Assembly (NCBI RefSeq): GCF_014279975.1
Contig: NZ_CP047936.1
Coordinates: forward strand, 434,001 to 498,000
Direction of reading: 5' to 3'
DNA from: Synechococcus sp. BIOS-U3-1
Lineage (GTDB): Bacteria > Cyanobacteriota > Cyanobacteriia > PCC-6307 > Cyanobiaceae
Length of the DNA stretch: 64,000 nucleotides
The number at the start of each line of letters is the position of its first letter. The stretch's first letter is position 1. Below are positions 36,278 to 46,616 of the stretch, in pieces. Made by a program: the position numbers and the translations under genes. Below the pieces are notes generated by a model. It did not search any database. It was given only the letters and a program-made list of their open reading frames with translations, and was not told the origin of the DNA.

Positions 36278-36726
36278 TTGGCGGAAGCGGCGGGATCAAG
36301 CTGCAGGGGCTGAGGCTGCTGGGCGGAATGTGGATGATCCGTACCCTTGTACACCTTCAGTTTGCGAAACATCTGGCGACCCAAAGCGTTGTGGGGAAGC
36401 ATCCCCTTGATCGCTTTTTCAACGATTCGCTCAGGAAGACGCTCCTGGAGGTGGGCGAAGGTCTCCACCTTCATCCCACCGGGGCGTCCGGAATGCCGGC
36501 GATACAGCTTCTGTTGCGGCTTGCTGCCACTTACCTTCACCTTGTCGGCATTGACGACAACGACAAAATCGCCGGTGTCGAGATGCGGGGTGTAGCTGGC
36601 TTTGTTCTTGCCGCGAAGCACGGAAGCCACTTCGGTCGCTAAGCGGCCAAGGGTTTGATTCTCAGCGTCCACCAGATACCACTGGCGGTCGATTGAATCG
36701 ATGGAGGGGACGGAGGTCTTGTTCAT
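36274..36726 (-). CDS. rplM: 50S ribosomal protein L13
   Basis: Early-assembly 50S protein of 150 residues. [21 protein letters not shown], the basic loop [22 protein letters not shown] and [22 protein letters not shown] are all typical. It is coupled to rpsI by a 4-nt overlap. The 157 nt between it and truA upstream have no gene and may carry a separate leader or promoter. Confidence 0.98.
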   Translation of the reverse strand: MNKTSVPSIDSIDRQWYLVDAENQTLGRLATEVASVLRGKNKASYTPHLDTGDFVVVVNADKVKVSGSKPQQKLYRRHSGRPGGMKVETFAHLQERLPERIVEKAIKGMLPHNALGRQMFRKLKVYKGTDHPHSAQQPQPLQLDPAASAK

Positions 36727-36883
36727 CGCGCCGGCATGCCGGTTCGGTTGTGCCCCGTCGCAAGCGACGAAGCTGGGCAGGGAGCTTCAACCACGCCGTG
36801 GCGTGCTGTACGGAGCTCAAAGATCGACTTTACCTGTCGGTGGTTCTCCTCACTGATCGAATCAAATGAGTGGAATCGACTGC

Positions 36884-37651
36884 TCAGGTACTGATTGGCC
36901 ATTGGGGAGGATCCGGTGGTGGATCCTCTGAGGCCAGAAAAAACGTCGGTTGACAATCGTACCAGCCGCCCTTGCTGAAAATCGTCTCTGGATAACCAGC
37001 ACGCAGCAGGCAGAGTCCCTGCGGCGGTGCTCCGTCCTTCACTTCATTCCGGCGAAGCTCTCTCCAACGGCGTTCAAAGTGCTCTGGGGTCAATCGGTGC
37101 TCTCCCACAGCCACCAGCTGGCCCGTCAGCAGACGCACCATTCCATAAAGAAAACCACTGGCCTGTATTTCAAAATGGATCAGGTCTCCATGCCGTTGGA
37201 TGGAGACGTCCTGGACTGTTGTGCGCGAATGGGATCTTCGGCTGCCTGCGCGTTGGAACGCTGCGAAGTCATGACGTCCCAGCAAGCCATGAAGTGCCTG
37301 TTCCATCGCCTGTTCATCCAGTCGTCTCTGGTAGCGATGCCAGCTCCAGGGAGCAAGAAACAGATTTGGCCTTCGTCCGTTGTAAAGGGTGTACCGGTAG
37401 CGCCGGTAGCTGGCGGAGTAGCACGCATGCCATTCAAGCGGACGCTCCACTGCTTCTCGTACCCGGATCGTGGACGGCAAACGGCCATTGAGAGCCGGTG
37501 CCCAGCGGCTGGCTGGAATGGGTCCGCAACTGTCGAAATGCACCACCTGGCCGGATGCATGCACGCCAGCATCGGTTCGCCCTGCAGCCACGGTCCGTAT
37601 CTGCCGATGGGGTTCGAGCGCTGAGATCGCCTTGTCGAGCACCGATTGCAC
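36884..37651 (-). CDS. truA: tRNA pseudouridine(38-40) synthase; start codon uncertain
   Basis: Modifies U38-U40 in tRNA anticodon stems. From GTG 37651 there are 255 residues. The catalytic Asp is in [13 protein letters not shown], and [13 protein letters not shown] and the C-terminal [15 protein letters not shown] fit. Conserved TruA sequence ([20 protein letters not shown]) continues upstream in the same frame to about 37734, but no ATG, GTG, TTG or CTG occurs between it and an in-frame stop near 37816. The real start may be a non-standard ATC or ATT codon, or there is a frameshift. The gene follows rplQ closely. Confidence 0.93.
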   Translation of the reverse strand: MQSVLDKAISALEPHRQIRTVAAGRTDAGVHASGQVVHFDSCGPIPASRWAPALNGRLPSTIRVREAVERPLEWHACYSASYRRYRYTLYNGRRPNLFLAPWSWHRYQRRLDEQAMEQALHGLLGRHDFAAFQRAGSRRSHSRTTVQDVSIQRHGDLIHFEIQASGFLYGMVRLLTGQLVAVGEHRLTPEHFERRWRELRRNEVKDGAPPQGLCLLRAGYPETIFSKGGWYDCQPTFFLASEDPPPDPPQWPIST

Positions 37652-37794
37652 ACTGGTGCCGTTGGCTTGACGTTGCCATCCACAAAACGAAGACCCCTCG
37701 TACTGGAGACTGAGGGCAATCCGTTTGGGACGGATGCCAACAGAATCAGCCGAGGAGTCCGGGATGGTGATTTGTGTGATGCTGGCGCTGGTTT

Positions 37795-38145
37795 TTAGAC
37801 CAGTTCGATAATGGCCATCTCAGCATTGTCCCCGCGACGGCGCACAGTGCGAGTGATGCGGGTGTAGCCACCTTTGCGATCGCCGTAGCGATCGGGAGCT
37901 TTGTCGAACAGGGCATGCACAAGTTGCTTGTCGTACACGTATCCAAGAACCCTGCGCCGTGAGGCAAGGCTGCCCTCCTTAGCGAGAGTGATCATCCTTT
38001 CGGTTTCGTCACGCAGTGCTTTGGCACGGGCCTTGGTGGTGGTCACACGACCTTCGCGAATCAACTGTGTTGTGAGGCCGCGAAGCATGGCTTTGCGTTG
38101 GTCAGCAGGACGTCCCAGCTTTGGGACTCGACATTGGTGGCGCAT
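37795..38145 (-). CDS. rplQ: 50S ribosomal protein L17
   Basis: L17 lies near the peptide exit tunnel. It has 116 residues from ATG 38145, giving [24 protein letters not shown], the normal start; an upstream in-frame extension has no L17 character. [21 protein letters not shown] and the ending [12 protein letters not shown] are typical. It sits after rpoA in the alpha operon, the usual order. Confidence 0.98.
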   Translation of the reverse strand: MRHQCRVPKLGRPADQRKAMLRGLTTQLIREGRVTTTKARAKALRDETERMITLAKEGSLASRRRVLGYVYDKQLVHALFDKAPDRYGDRKGGYTRITRTVRRRGDNAEMAIIELV

Positions 38146-38182
38146 GGTTCTGGAGGGGCTGCAGTACGGGGGCGGGGAAGAG

Positions 38183-39121
38183 TCAGACGCTGGTGCGGCT
38201 CTGAGGGATCTGGATGCCGATCCTTTCAAGCGCTTCAATTACCTCATCAGCCGACTTGGAACCGAAGTTCTTGATCTCCAGCAGATCCTCGTAGCTGAAG
38301 CCCATCAGATCGGAGACGGAATTGACCTGAGCGCGCTTCAGGCAGTTGTAGGCACGCACAGACAGATTCAATTCCTCGAGAGGAATCTGAGCCTCGGCGG
38401 TGGGCTCAGGTTCTGCCTGAACTTCTTCCACCATGGTGACGGTGGCGAGAGGTTGGAAGAGCTCGATCAGCTGGTTCGCGGACTGAGCGATGGCATCGTC
38501 AGGTGTGATCGAACCATCAGTCACCACTTCCATGCGCAGGCGCTCGCGAGCGGAACCACCTTCAGCGACTGCCGTTTCATCAATAGTGAAGTTCACCCGT
38601 TGCACGGGCATGAACACAGAATCGATCTGGAGAAGATCGATAGCACTGGTGTCCTCGTTGTGACGATCGACGGGGCGATAGCCCACACCGCGCTCGACAT
38701 GAACCTCGAGCTCGAGGCTGTAGCCATCGCTCACTGTGGCGATCACGCGCTCTCCGTCCACCACCTGAACCTGCGAGGAGAACTGGAGATCGCGTGCCTT
38801 CACCGTTGCGGGACCGGCAATCACAAGACGGCCGATCTCTAACTCGTTGGTGCGGCTATTAACCGTGATCTGTTTGCAGTTCAGCAGGATGTCGAGCACG
38901 TCTTCCCGAACTCCGGGAATGGTCGCGTACTCGTGATTGACGCCGGCAATCCGGACTGCAGTGACAGCGGTGCCTTCAAGGTTGCCCATGAGCACACGCC
39001 GCAGGGAATTGCCCAGGGTTGTGGCTTGGCCTCGTTCGAGGGGGCCAATGAGAAAGACACCGGTTTGGGAGCGATCGTCAGAGATCTGATGCTCGATACG
39101 GTCGATCTGGTATTGCAACAC
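38183..39121 (-). CDS. rpoA: RNA polymerase alpha subunit
   Basis: A 312-residue subunit that starts polymerase assembly and binds upstream promoter DNA and regulators. The N-terminal domain has [20 protein letters not shown] and the dimer region. The C-terminal domain, after a short acidic linker at about residues 235-245, has [20 protein letters not shown] and [15 protein letters not shown]. It is placed between rpsK and rplQ in the alpha operon. Confidence 0.98.
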   Translation of the reverse strand: MLQYQIDRIEHQISDDRSQTGVFLIGPLERGQATTLGNSLRRVLMGNLEGTAVTAVRIAGVNHEYATIPGVREDVLDILLNCKQITVNSRTNELEIGRLVIAGPATVKARDLQFSSQVQVVDGERVIATVSDGYSLELEVHVERGVGYRPVDRHNEDTSAIDLLQIDSVFMPVQRVNFTIDETAVAEGGSARERLRMEVVTDGSITPDDAIAQSANQLIELFQPLATVTMVEEVQAEPEPTAEAQIPLEELNLSVRAYNCLKRAQVNSVSDLMGFSYEDLLEIKNFGSKSADEVIEALERIGIQIPQSRTSV

Positions 39122-39166
39122 GGTCTGAGGCGGGGGAGAGAGGGACCTGAACAGGGACGCGTTGGT

Positions 39167-39559
39167 TTAGACGCGCCGACGCTTGGCACGACGACAGCCG
39201 TTGTGTGGCAAGGGAGTGACGTCTCGGATCAGCGTGATTTCCAAACCTGCAACTTGTAAAGCACGGATGGCGGTTTCACGACCTGATCCGGGGCCACGCA
39301 CAAGCACTTCGATCTGGCGCATGCCCTGCTCTAGAGCCCTGCGAGCGGCTGCTTCGGCTGCAGTCTGCGCTGCAAACGGGGTGCCCTTGCGAGCACCTTT
39401 GAAGCCGCTGGCACCTGCCGAAGACCAGGAGATCACTTCTCCGGTGGTATCGGTGATCGAGACGATCGTGTTGTTGAAGGTGCTCTGGATGTGGGCAACG
39501 CCGTTGGGAACGTTGCGCTTGGCCTTCTTGGGGCCTGATTTTTTGACTGTTTTGGCCAT
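39167..39559 (-). CDS. rpsK: 30S ribosomal protein S11
   Basis: Platform protein of the 30S subunit with 130 residues. [20 protein letters not shown] and [20 protein letters not shown] are conserved, and the ending is the usual [18 protein letters not shown]. It lies in the rpsM-rpsK-rpoA-rplQ order on the minus strand. Confidence 0.98.
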   Translation of the reverse strand: MAKTVKKSGPKKAKRNVPNGVAHIQSTFNNTIVSITDTTGEVISWSSAGASGFKGARKGTPFAAQTAAEAAARRALEQGMRQIEVLVRGPGSGRETAIRALQVAGLEITLIRDVTPLPHNGCRRAKRRRV

Positions 39560-39615
39560 GGGCCTGGAGATGGAGAGGTCTTAAGGGACTGAAGGATCCG
39601 ATTGGCCGAAGTGGC

Positions 39616-39981
39616 TTATTTCTTCTTGCCGGCCACGGTCTTGCGAGCTCCGCGACGCGTTCGTGCGTTCGTGCGTGTCCGCTGTCCGCGCACTGGAAGA
39701 CTCATTCGATGGCGACGACCGCGCACGCAACCGATGTCCTGGAGGCGCTTGAGGGCCATGCCCTCTTGTCGGCGCAGATCACCTTCGATGGTGAAGGCTT
39801 CGGTGGCACCGCGCAGTTTCTGCACATCACCGTCCTCAAGATCCTTCACCCTGATGTCGGGGTTGACACCGCTTTTGGAAAGGATGGTTCTGGCCCGGGT
39901 GGGGCCGATTCCGTAGATGTAGGTGAGTGCGACTTCGATCCGCTTATCGCGGGGAATGTCGACACCAGCAATCCGTGCCAC
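39616..39981 (-). CDS. rpsM: 30S ribosomal protein S13
   Basis: Head protein that bridges to the 50S subunit. It has 121 residues from a GTG at 39981, giving [24 protein letters not shown], the family's normal start. An upstream in-frame start at 40005 adds eight atypical residues. [11 protein letters not shown] and the C-terminal [19 protein letters not shown] are clear. Confidence 0.97.
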   Translation of the reverse strand: MARIAGVDIPRDKRIEVALTYIYGIGPTRARTILSKSGVNPDIRVKDLEDGDVQKLRGATEAFTIEGDLRRQEGMALKRLQDIGCVRGRRHRMSLPVRGQRTRTNARTRRGARKTVAGKKK

Positions 39982-40082
39982 TGAGCAATTAATCGAGGTG
40001 GACAATGACTTCCATTACCTGGGAAGTCTTCAATTCAGGTTGGCAGAGTCAGGTTCCCTGCCTTAAACGACTGACCGAGGCT

Positions 40083-40199
40083 TCAGCCTTGGCGTTGTTT
40101 GTTGCGAGGGCGCTTCTTGTTGATCACGTAGATGCGACCTCTGCGCTTAACGATTTGATCGTCAGGGCTGATTTTTTTAACTGAGGAACGCACCTTCAT
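40083..40199 (-). CDS. rpmJ: 50S ribosomal protein L36, zinc-free type
   Basis: A 38-residue protein, easily missed. It begins [20 protein letters not shown], continues with [18 protein letters not shown], and matches L36 end to end. The four zinc ligands (Cys or His) of the classical form are absent, as in the C-minus paralogues. It lies between adk and rpsM, where cyanobacteria normally keep it. Confidence 0.95.
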   Translation of the reverse strand: MKVRSSVKKISPDDQIVKRRGRIYVINKKRPRNKQRQG

Positions 40200-40246
40200 G
40201 GGGCGAAGCTCTCCATTGTTGCAAACAGCTACCGTACCACAGTGGG

Positions 40247-40798
40247 TCAAGCAACAATTCTTTCAATCCTCTCAGCAATGGCTTCAACACTGCCGTTGGC
40301 CTGCACTCTGACCAGCAGGTTTTGACTGCTGTAATGATTGATTAGGGGAGCTGTTTGCTGCTTGTAGACCTCAAGACGGTTACGGATCACATCCTCGTTG
40401 TCGTCTGCACGACCGCGGCCGAGCAGTCGCTCAATCAGTACGGAGTCATCCAGTTCCAGCAATACGACGCTCTCAATGGCTTGATTGAGTTCCTGGAGCA
40501 GCGGCGCCAGCGCTTCGGCCTGGGCCACGTTGCGTGGAAAGCCATCCATAAGCCAGCCCTGGCCATTGAGAGCAGACAGCTGTGCCTTAACGATGGCCAG
40601 CACCAGGCTGTCTGTGACTAGTTCCCCCCTGTTCATCACGGCTTCTGCCTCCTTGCCGAGGTCGCTGCCTGCGGCAACCTCAGCTCTGAGTAGATCGCCG
40701 GTGGATAGGTGACGAAGTCCGTGCTTTTCGCAGAGGAGCGCAGCTTGTGTGCCCTTTCCGGCTCCGGGCGGGCCCACGAACAGAAGACGTTGTTTCAT
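40247..40798 (-). CDS. adk: Adenylate kinase
   Basis: Converts AMP and ATP to two ADP. It has 183 residues. The P-loop [10 protein letters not shown] starts near residue 9, AMP-binding segments [11 protein letters not shown] and [10 protein letters not shown] follow, and the LID region [19 protein letters not shown] is the short form without a zinc-binding insert. It follows secY in the spc operon, a conserved position. Confidence 0.97.
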   Translation of the reverse strand: MKQRLLFVGPPGAGKGTQAALLCEKHGLRHLSTGDLLRAEVAAGSDLGKEAEAVMNRGELVTDSLVLAIVKAQLSALNGQGWLMDGFPRNVAQAEALAPLLQELNQAIESVVLLELDDSVLIERLLGRGRADDNEDVIRNRLEVYKQQTAPLINHYSSQNLLVRVQANGSVEAIAERIERIVA

Positions 40799-40892
40799 GG
40801 CGGTTCTGGGTGGTTGGGTTAAAGGGGATCTTCAGGTGTGGAAGATCAGTTGCGGTTGTGTTGCTTCGTAGCGACTTCCTGAATGTGCTGTG

Positions 40893-42212
40893 TCACTGGC
40901 GCACCATTCCCTCGTAGCGCTGAGAGATCACATAGGTCTGGACCTGCTTGGCAGTGTCAATGGCAACACCCACCAGGATCAGCAGCGAGGTGGCTCCAAG
41001 TCCTTGGAACGTCTGCACATTGGTTGCTCGTTCCACGGCGGAGGGAATGATCGCGACAGCCCCAAGGAAAAGTCCGCCCAGCAGGGTGAGTCTGTTTTTG
41101 ACACCTTCGAGGTAATTCGCCGTTGCGGTTCCAGGCCTGACCCCTGGGATCGCCACCCCTCCGCGCTTGAGATTGCTGGCGACATCCACAGGGTTAAAGG
41201 TCAGAGATGCATAGAAGTAGGAGAAGCCAAGAATCAGGGAGAAGAACACCAGGGCATAAGGCCATGGATTTGAGCTGCCTGGATTCAAGGCAGTGGCTGC
41301 TCTGATCAGAAATGAATTTTGGCTGAAGTTGGCGATCGTGATCGGCAGAAAAATCAGGGCCGAGGCAAAAATGATCGGCATCACGCCGCCGGCGTTGAGC
41401 TTTAGAGGCAGGTAGCTCTGCCGATTGGGCAACACGGCTCCGCCACCCACCTGACGCTTCGCGCTGACGATCGGAAGCCGGCGCTGTCCCTCCTGCACAA
41501 AGATGATTCCCACGATCGTGACCAGGAACACCAGAACCAGGATCACGATCCCAAACACATCATTGCGATCACCGGTCTGAGCTTTTTCAATCGTGGAACC
41601 GAGGGCCTGAGGCAGGGTGGCCACGATGTTCAGGAAGATCACAAGAGAGGCTCCCTGGCCGATGCCTCGCTCCGTGATCACTTCGCTGAGCCACATCACG
41701 ATCATCGATCCGGTGACTAGAGCAAGGGCCGTCTGCACGACGAACACCCCAACAGGAAGTCCTTCCATTGCATAGGGGCGCAGGATCATGGCGAAGACCA
41801 CGCTCTGAATCAGACCCCAGCCAAGTGCGACATAGCGAGTGATCTGAGCGAGTTTGCGGCGACCTGCTTCTCCCTCATTCTTTTGTAGATCTTCCAGTTG
41901 AGGCAGGGATGCTGTGAGCAGCTGAAGGATGATCGAGGCATTGATGAACGGCAGGATCCCCAGAGCGAAAATCCCCAGGGTGGAAATTCCGCCACCGGTG
42001 AAGATGTCGAGAAAACCAATCAGTTGTCCACCCTGCTGGATGAACTGCTCGAAAGCGACACGGTCGATGCCTGGCATCGGGATATAGATGCCGAGCCGCA
42101 CCAGCATTAACAATCCCAGGGTTGTGAGAACCCTTCCCCTCAGCTCAGGGTTCTGAACCAGCTGGGTGATGACTTCACTGGCGCTGGGATTACGTCCCCG
42201 ACTGACGAGCAT
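40893..42212 (-). CDS. secY: Preprotein translocase subunit SecY
   Basis: Channel protein of the Sec translocon in the plasma and thylakoid membranes. It has 439 residues from ATG 42212, MLVSRGRNPSASEVITQL; an upstream in-frame start adds 12 unlikely residues. Ten membrane helices are visible. GIYIPMPGID and GVMPIIFASALIFLP mark the conserved helix 2 and helix 7 regions, and the cytosolic loop with RPGTATANYLEGVKNRL is normal. It lies between rplO and adk. Confidence 0.97.
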   Translation of the reverse strand: MLVSRGRNPSASEVITQLVQNPELRGRVLTTLGLLMLVRLGIYIPMPGIDRVAFEQFIQQGGQLIGFLDIFTGGGISTLGIFALGILPFINASIILQLLTASLPQLEDLQKNEGEAGRRKLAQITRYVALGWGLIQSVVFAMILRPYAMEGLPVGVFVVQTALALVTGSMIVMWLSEVITERGIGQGASLVIFLNIVATLPQALGSTIEKAQTGDRNDVFGIVILVLVFLVTIVGIIFVQEGQRRLPIVSAKRQVGGGAVLPNRQSYLPLKLNAGGVMPIIFASALIFLPITIANFSQNSFLIRAATALNPGSSNPWPYALVFFSLILGFSYFYASLTFNPVDVASNLKRGGVAIPGVRPGTATANYLEGVKNRLTLLGGLFLGAVAIIPSAVERATNVQTFQGLGATSLLILVGVAIDTAKQVQTYVISQRYEGMVRQ

Positions 42213-42316
42213 GGAACAGAGATTGGGTGATTGAGCTTGAAGCAGCAAAGCCGTCCGCGGATGATGATCCGGCGGACGGCGCAGACATTAGATCCGTGGA
42301 GGTCGATCGATGGATC

Positions 42317-42769
42317 TCAGTCCAGCAGTTCGCAGGTGCCACCGGCGGCTTCGATTTTAGTTCGAGCTGATGCCGTGAAAGCGGCGGCCTGAACCGTGAG
42401 CTTGGCCTTGAGTTCCCCATTACCAAGGATTTTCAGAGGGTGCTTAGGGCTGGTCACAATGCCAGCCTTGACCAGTGAGTCGAGGTTGACAGTGCTGCCG
42501 GCCTTGAGCTCATTCAGTGCTGACACATTCAAGACGGTGAAGTTCTTTGGATTCACCAAAGTGAAGTGCTTCAGCTTGGGCACTCGCCTGTACAGAGGCA
42601 TTTGACCACCCTCAAATCCAGGGCGGGTCGGCCGGCCGGAACGGGATTTTTGGCCACGCATGCCGAAGCCACAGCTCGCACCTTGGCCGGCGGCGATGCC
42701 GCGACCTTTGCGTAGTTTGCGGCGTCGGGCACCTTTATTGGGCTTGAGGGAATCGAGTCGGAGAGTCAT
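42317..42769 (-). CDS. rplO: 50S ribosomal protein L15
   Basis: Late-assembly 50S protein of 150 residues. The N-terminal glycine- and arginine-rich part, with [22 protein letters not shown] and [17 protein letters not shown], and the C-terminal globular domain [20 protein letters not shown] are typical. It starts 6 nt after rpsE; the rpmD (L30) gene that sits here in many bacteria is absent. Confidence 0.98.
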   Translation of the reverse strand: MTLRLDSLKPNKGARRRKLRKGRGIAAGQGASCGFGMRGQKSRSGRPTRPGFEGGQMPLYRRVPKLKHFTLVNPKNFTVLNVSALNELKAGSTVNLDSLVKAGIVTSPKHPLKILGNGELKAKLTVQAAAFTASARTKIEAAGGTCELLD

Positions 42770-42775
42770 GGGGAA

Positions 42776-43420
42776 TCAGGAATAGATCTGCTCGAGGGAG
42801 ATCCCCCGTTCCTTGGCGGTCTCCTTGTGAGTGCGGAGACTGTTGAGAGCCACCATGGCGGCTCTTGCGTTGTTCAGAGGGGTTTTGCTGCCCAGTCGTT
42901 TAGCCAGCACGTTTTTAATGCCAGCCAACTCGAGAACTGTGCGAATCGAGCCGCCTGCGATGACGCCGGTACCAGGAGCTGCGGGACGAATCAACACGCT
43001 GGCCGCACCGTCGCGACCGTTGGACAGGGTCGGAATGGAGTTGTGACGGGTCAGAGGCACTTTGACGAGATGCTTCTTGCCGTCAGCAACACCCTTGCGT
43101 ACGGCACCGATCACGTCGCCGGCCTTGCCGACACCGACGCCGACCTGACCGCGTTCATTTCCGACAACAACAATGGCCCGGAAGCTCATCTTCTTGCCGC
43201 CTTTCACGGTTTTAGACACGCGGCGGATCTGTACAACCCGCTCCTGCCATTCGGAGTCACGCTCTTGATTGCGTCGGTCACCACGGCGTCCGCCACGGCG
43301 ATCACCACGGTCGCGCCCCCCTCCACGGCGCTGCTCCTGCTGTTGGCCTTCAGCCGCAGCAGGCACATCGGCCGCCGAGGGCACGTTGTTGGGATTGGTC
43401 TGGGTGTTGGAATCGGTCAT
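42776..43420 (-). CDS. rpsE: 30S ribosomal protein S5 with RG-rich N-terminal extension
   Basis: Decoding-fidelity protein, 214 residues from ATG 43420. The core has [25 protein letters not shown] and [10 protein letters not shown]; the C-terminal domain has [23 protein letters not shown]. Compared with about 166 residues in E. coli, there is an N-terminal tail of some 50 residues rich in Gln, Gly, Arg and Asp, including [20 protein letters not shown]. The upstream in-frame region to 43471 is not used. Confidence 0.97.
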   Translation of the reverse strand: MTDSNTQTNPNNVPSAADVPAAAEGQQQEQRRGGGRDRGDRRGGRRGDRRNQERDSEWQERVVQIRRVSKTVKGGKKMSFRAIVVVGNERGQVGVGVGKAGDVIGAVRKGVADGKKHLVKVPLTRHNSIPTLSNGRDGAASVLIRPAAPGTGVIAGGSIRTVLELAGIKNVLAKRLGSKTPLNNARAAMVALNSLRTHKETAKERGISLEQIYS

Positions 43421-43433
43421 GTTGAGAGCAGGA

Positions 43434-43802
43434 TCAGAACTGAAGGCCCGCTTCCCGGGCGGCGTCGGCAAGGGCTTTCACCCGGCCGTGGTATAGGTTG
43501 CCGCCGCGATCGAAGACCACCTGTTGGATGCCCTTGGCGAGAGCGCGCTTGGCCACCAGTTCACCGACGGCTACAGAAGCATTGCAGTTGTTGCCGTTGG
43601 CCTTGAGGCTAGTGCGTAGGTCTTTATCAACGGTCGACGCTGAACAGAGCGTGCTCTGGGCGTCATCGTCAATGACCTGGGCATAGATGTGAGTGTTGGA
43701 ACGGAATACGGCCAGGCGGGGTTTGCCGGCAGTGCCGCTTAGGTGACGACGCAGGCGTCGATGACGCTTCTGGGTCTGTTGTTTACGGGAGAGGGTCGAC
43801 AT
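43434..43802 (-). CDS. rplR: 50S ribosomal protein L18
   Basis: 5S rRNA-binding protein of 122 residues. [34 protein letters not shown] is the typical N-terminal half, and [26 protein letters not shown] is the C-terminal half with the invariant DRGG. It lies between rplF and rpsE with 13-33-nt gaps, as in the spc operon. Confidence 0.98.
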   Translation of the reverse strand: MSTLSRKQQTQKRHRRLRRHLSGTAGKPRLAVFRSNTHIYAQVIDDDAQSTLCSASTVDKDLRTSLKANGNNCNASVAVGELVAKRALAKGIQQVVFDRGGNLYHGRVKALADAAREAGLQF

Positions 43803-43835
43803 GTTGGATAAAGAAGAACGGCGTCTAGCAGTGAA

Positions 43836-44375
43836 TTACTTTTTGCCCGACTTGCCTGCCTTGCGGAGGATCCATTCGCCCTCGTACCGGATTCCTTTGC
43901 CCTTGTAGGGCTCAGGCGGACGGATGGCGCGAATTTTGGCGGCTTCATTACCCACCAATTCCTTGTCGATCCCAGAAACAATCACCTTGGTGTTGTTCTC
44001 AACTTTGAAGGTGATGCCGTCAGGAGCTGCAAGCTCGATGGGGTGGCTGTAACCAGCCGAGACAACAAGGGTTGTGCCTTTCACTTGAGCCCTGGAGCCA
44101 ACACCAATGATTTCCAGGCTTTTGCTGAAACCGCTCTCCACGCCAACGATCATGTTGTTGACGAGAGCGCGGCAAAGGCCATGGCGCTCGCGGGAGGTGC
44201 GCTTGCTGCTGGTGGGGGACAACACGATGGTGTTCTCCACCTGATCGATGCTGACGCCCTCAGGAAGTGTGCGTTTGAGCTCACCCTTCGGTCCCTTGAC
44301 GGTGACAGCGAGTCCGTTGAGGCTCACGGTCACCTTTTCAGGGATGGGGATGGGGGATTTACCGATACGTGACAT
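43836..44375 (-). CDS. rplF: 50S ribosomal protein L6
   Basis: Factor-binding-site protein of 179 residues: [17 protein letters not shown] at the start, GPKGEL in the first domain, and the C-terminal signature [15 protein letters not shown]. It lies between rpsH and rplR. Confidence 0.98.
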   Translation of the reverse strand: MSRIGKSPIPIPEKVTVSLNGLAVTVKGPKGELKRTLPEGVSIDQVENTIVLSPTSSKRTSRERHGLCRALVNNMIVGVESGFSKSLEIIGVGSRAQVKGTTLVVSAGYSHPIELAAPDGITFKVENNTKVIVSGIDKELVGNEAAKIRAIRPPEPYKGKGIRYEGEWILRKAGKSGKK

Positions 44376-44390
44376 GGTTGTGGCTCCAGA

Positions 44391-44792
44391 TCAAAGGACG
44401 TAGCAGAGCACTTCACCGCCTACGCCCTGCTTTCGGGCGTCGCGGTCGCTCATCACACCTTTGGAGGTGGAGATGATCGCCACCCCCAGTCCGCCGAGGA
44501 CCTTGGGAAGGCCTCGGGTGTTCTTATAGATGCGCAGGCCTGGCTTGCTCACCCGCTGCATGGAGCGGATCGTGGGTTGGCGGTTCTTGCCGCTGTACTT
44601 GAGTTCCAGAACCAAATTGGTCTGGACTCCCTCGCCTTCTTCGCTGATCTCAGCGATGAAGCCTTCCTGTTGCAGCACTTTGGCGATGCTGCGAGACATT
44701 CGGGAAGCAGGTACTTTCGTGCTCTGGTGACGTTTCTCACTCGCATTACGAATGCGGGTAAGCATGTCGGAAATAGGGTCGTGATTGGCCAT
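44391..44792 (-). CDS. rpsH: 30S ribosomal protein S8
   Basis: Central-domain organiser of the 30S subunit and a known translational repressor of the spc operon in E. coli. It has 133 residues from ATG 44792, [17 protein letters not shown]; the longer upstream frame is not protein-like. [41 protein letters not shown]-like, and [23 protein letters not shown] are conserved. The rpsN (S14) gene often found before it is missing here. Confidence 0.98.
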   Translation of the reverse strand: MANHDPISDMLTRIRNASEKRHQSTKVPASRMSRSIAKVLQQEGFIAEISEEGEGVQTNLVLELKYSGKNRQPTIRSMQRVSKPGLRIYKNTRGLPKVLGGLGVAIISTSKGVMSDRDARKQGVGGEVLCYVL

Positions 44793-44811
44793 AGTTTTTT
44801 CCGAGGAGGGC

Positions 44812-45351
44812 TCAGTTACTGCGGAACGGCATTCCCATCTCGCGGAGGAGGGACCGGCCCTCTTCATCCGAACGGGCAGTGGTCACGATGGTGATGTCCA
44901 TGCCCCTGATGGCGTCGATTTTGTCGAAGGAGATTTCAGGGAAGATGATCTGTTCTCTCACTCCCAGGGTGTAGTTGCCACGTCCGTCAAAGCTCTTAGG
45001 GCTGACGCCACGGAAATCGCGGATGCGTGGCAGTGCCAGGTTGATCAGTCGCTCCAGGAATGCGTACATCCGATCACCGCGCAGAGTTACGGCACAGCCG
45101 ATCGGCATGCCTTCGCGGATCTTGAAGCTGGCGATGGCTTTCTTGGCTCGGGTCACCACCACTTTCTGGCCGGTGATCTGAGCAAGTTCGTTGACCGAGG
45201 CTTCTAGGGCCTTGGCATTCGCTGCAGCTTCGCCAAGCCCCCTATTGACGGTGACTTTGACCACCTTGGGGACTTCATGGACGTTGGAGAGACTGAGATC
45301 TTTCAGCAATTTGGGCTGAATGGTCTCCCAGTAGCGCTGTTTCAGTGACAT
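44812..45351 (-). CDS. rplE: 50S ribosomal protein L5
   Basis: 5S rRNA-binding protein at the central protuberance, with 179 residues. [42 protein letters not shown] and [17 protein letters not shown] are typical. It lies between rplX and rpsH. Confidence 0.98.
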   Translation of the reverse strand: MSLKQRYWETIQPKLLKDLSLSNVHEVPKVVKVTVNRGLGEAAANAKALEASVNELAQITGQKVVVTRAKKAIASFKIREGMPIGCAVTLRGDRMYAFLERLINLALPRIRDFRGVSPKSFDGRGNYTLGVREQIIFPEISFDKIDAIRGMDITIVTTARSDEEGRSLLREMGMPFRSN

Positions 45352-45400
45352 GGCTGGGGAATGAGACTTCTGGACTTGGTCAGAAGGCGGATCGAGGTGA

Positions 45401-45757
45401 TCAGTCGATCACTTCGCCGGTTTTCTTGAGGCGACGCTTTTTGCTGCCGTCCTTTTCAGTGATCAGCTCGACTCGGCTGGTCACTTTCTTGTCGGTGGAA
45501 TAGATCATCACGTTGGAGGCATGCAGTGATGCCTCTTCGGTGACGATTCGACCGCTTTCACCCTCTTGAGTGGGTTTGACGTGGCGAGTGCGCATGTTCA
45601 CGCCCTCCACGATCACGCGGTTTTCAGTGGGCAAAGTGCGCAGGACCTCTCCGGTCTTGCCCTTGTCCTTCCCAGTGATCACCTGAACGGTGTCGCCTTT
45701 ACGGAGGCGCATCTTGATGCGCTGCGCTGCGGCGGATTTCGGAGTTGCAGTTGCCAT
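45401..45757 (-). CDS. rplX: 50S ribosomal protein L24
   Basis: Assembly initiator of the 50S subunit with 118 residues. The KOW motif [21 protein letters not shown] begins near residue 19, followed by [20 protein letters not shown]. It is separated from rplN by 1 nt, so translation is probably coupled. Confidence 0.98.
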   Translation of the reverse strand: MATATPKSAAAQRIKMRLRKGDTVQVITGKDKGKTGEVLRTLPTENRVIVEGVNMRTRHVKPTQEGESGRIVTEEASLHASNVMIYSTDKKVTSRVELITEKDGSKKRRLKKTGEVID

Positions 45758-45758
45758 C

Positions 45759-46124
45759 TCAGATCACCTCCGGAGCGAGAGAGACGATTTTGGTGAAGTT
45801 CCGGTCGCGCAATTCGCGGGCCACAGGCCCAAAGACGCGGGTGCCTTTGGGGTTTTTGTCATCGTTAATGATGACGGCGGCATTGTCGTCAAACCGGATG
45901 GAGTTGCCGGTATCACGACGAAGTGTGGCTTTGGTGCGGACCACCACGGCCTTGACCACGTCAGACTTTTTCACGCCCATATTGGGCATGGCGTCTTTCA
46001 CAGCCGCCACGATCACGTCGCCCACATGGGCGTAGCGACGATTGCTTCCCAGCACGCGGATGCACTGGATGCGCTTGGCTCCGCTGTTGTCGGCAACGGT
46101 GAGAAAGGATTCCTGCTGAATCAT
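45759..46124 (-). CDS. rplN: 50S ribosomal protein L14
   Basis: Intersubunit-bridge protein of 121 residues beginning [53 protein letters not shown] and [23 protein letters not shown] are all present. It overlaps rpsQ by 4 nt (ATGA). Confidence 0.98.
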   Translation of the reverse strand: MIQQESFLTVADNSGAKRIQCIRVLGSNRRYAHVGDVIVAAVKDAMPNMGVKKSDVVKAVVVRTKATLRRDTGNSIRFDDNAAVIINDDKNPKGTRVFGPVARELRDRNFTKIVSLAPEVI

Positions 46125-46387
46125 TTGTTGACCTCCTCAGCCTTCTGGCTGTGGCTGATCACTTCGGCGACGGCCCAGCGCTTGTGGCGGCTGAGCGGAC
46201 GGGTCTCAGTGATGCGAACACGGTCGCCAACGCGAACACTGTTGTTTTCGTCGTGAGCTTTGTAACGGGTGGTACGGCTAACCGTCTTTTGGTAGATGGG
46301 GTGGGGAAAGCGGTTTTCCACCGCAACCACCACCGTTTTGTCCATCTTGTCGCTGACGACGGTGCCGACCCTTTCCTTAAGTGCCAT
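46121..46387 (-). CDS. rpsQ: 30S ribosomal protein S17
   Basis: Early 30S assembly protein of 88 residues from ATG 46387, [42 protein letters not shown] and [21 protein letters not shown] are conserved. The much longer frame upstream is the shadow of rpmC and rplP. It ends in a 4-nt overlap with rplN. Confidence 0.97.
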   Translation of the reverse strand: MALKERVGTVVSDKMDKTVVVAVENRFPHPIYQKTVSRTTRYKAHDENNSVRVGDRVRITETRPLSRHKRWAVAEVISHSQKAEEVNK

Positions 46388-46404
46388 GGGTATGAATTGA
46401 AGGA

Positions 46405-46614
46405 TCAGGAGGCGGTGGAGCTTTGGCGCTCCTTCTGCACCGTCAGCAGTTGGGCCAGCTTGGTGCGGCTCTGCTTGAAGCGGTGGGTGTTGGCCAGCTG
46501 CCTGGTGGCTTGCTGGAAGCGCAGATCGAACAGCTCGCGACGGAGACCGACGATCTGCTCTGTGATGTCTGCATCGGAGAGCTGACGCAGTTCGGAGGCA
46601 TTGGGATTGGCCAT
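46405..46614 (-). CDS. rpmC: 50S ribosomal protein L29
   Basis: Small protein at the polypeptide exit, next to L23, where signal recognition particle and trigger factor bind. It has 69 residues: [17 protein letters not shown], then [22 protein letters not shown] with the usual helical hairpin. It sits 2 nt after rplP and 17 nt before rpsQ. Confidence 0.97.
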   Translation of the reverse strand: MANPNASELRQLSDADITEQIVGLRRELFDLRFQQATRQLANTHRFKQSRTKLAQLLTVQKERQSSTAS

Positions 46615-46616
46615 GA

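Noticed and set aside
42827-43606. Plus-strand frame opposite rpsE and rplR (259 codons)
   Set aside because: Covers two certain ribosomal genes on the other strand.
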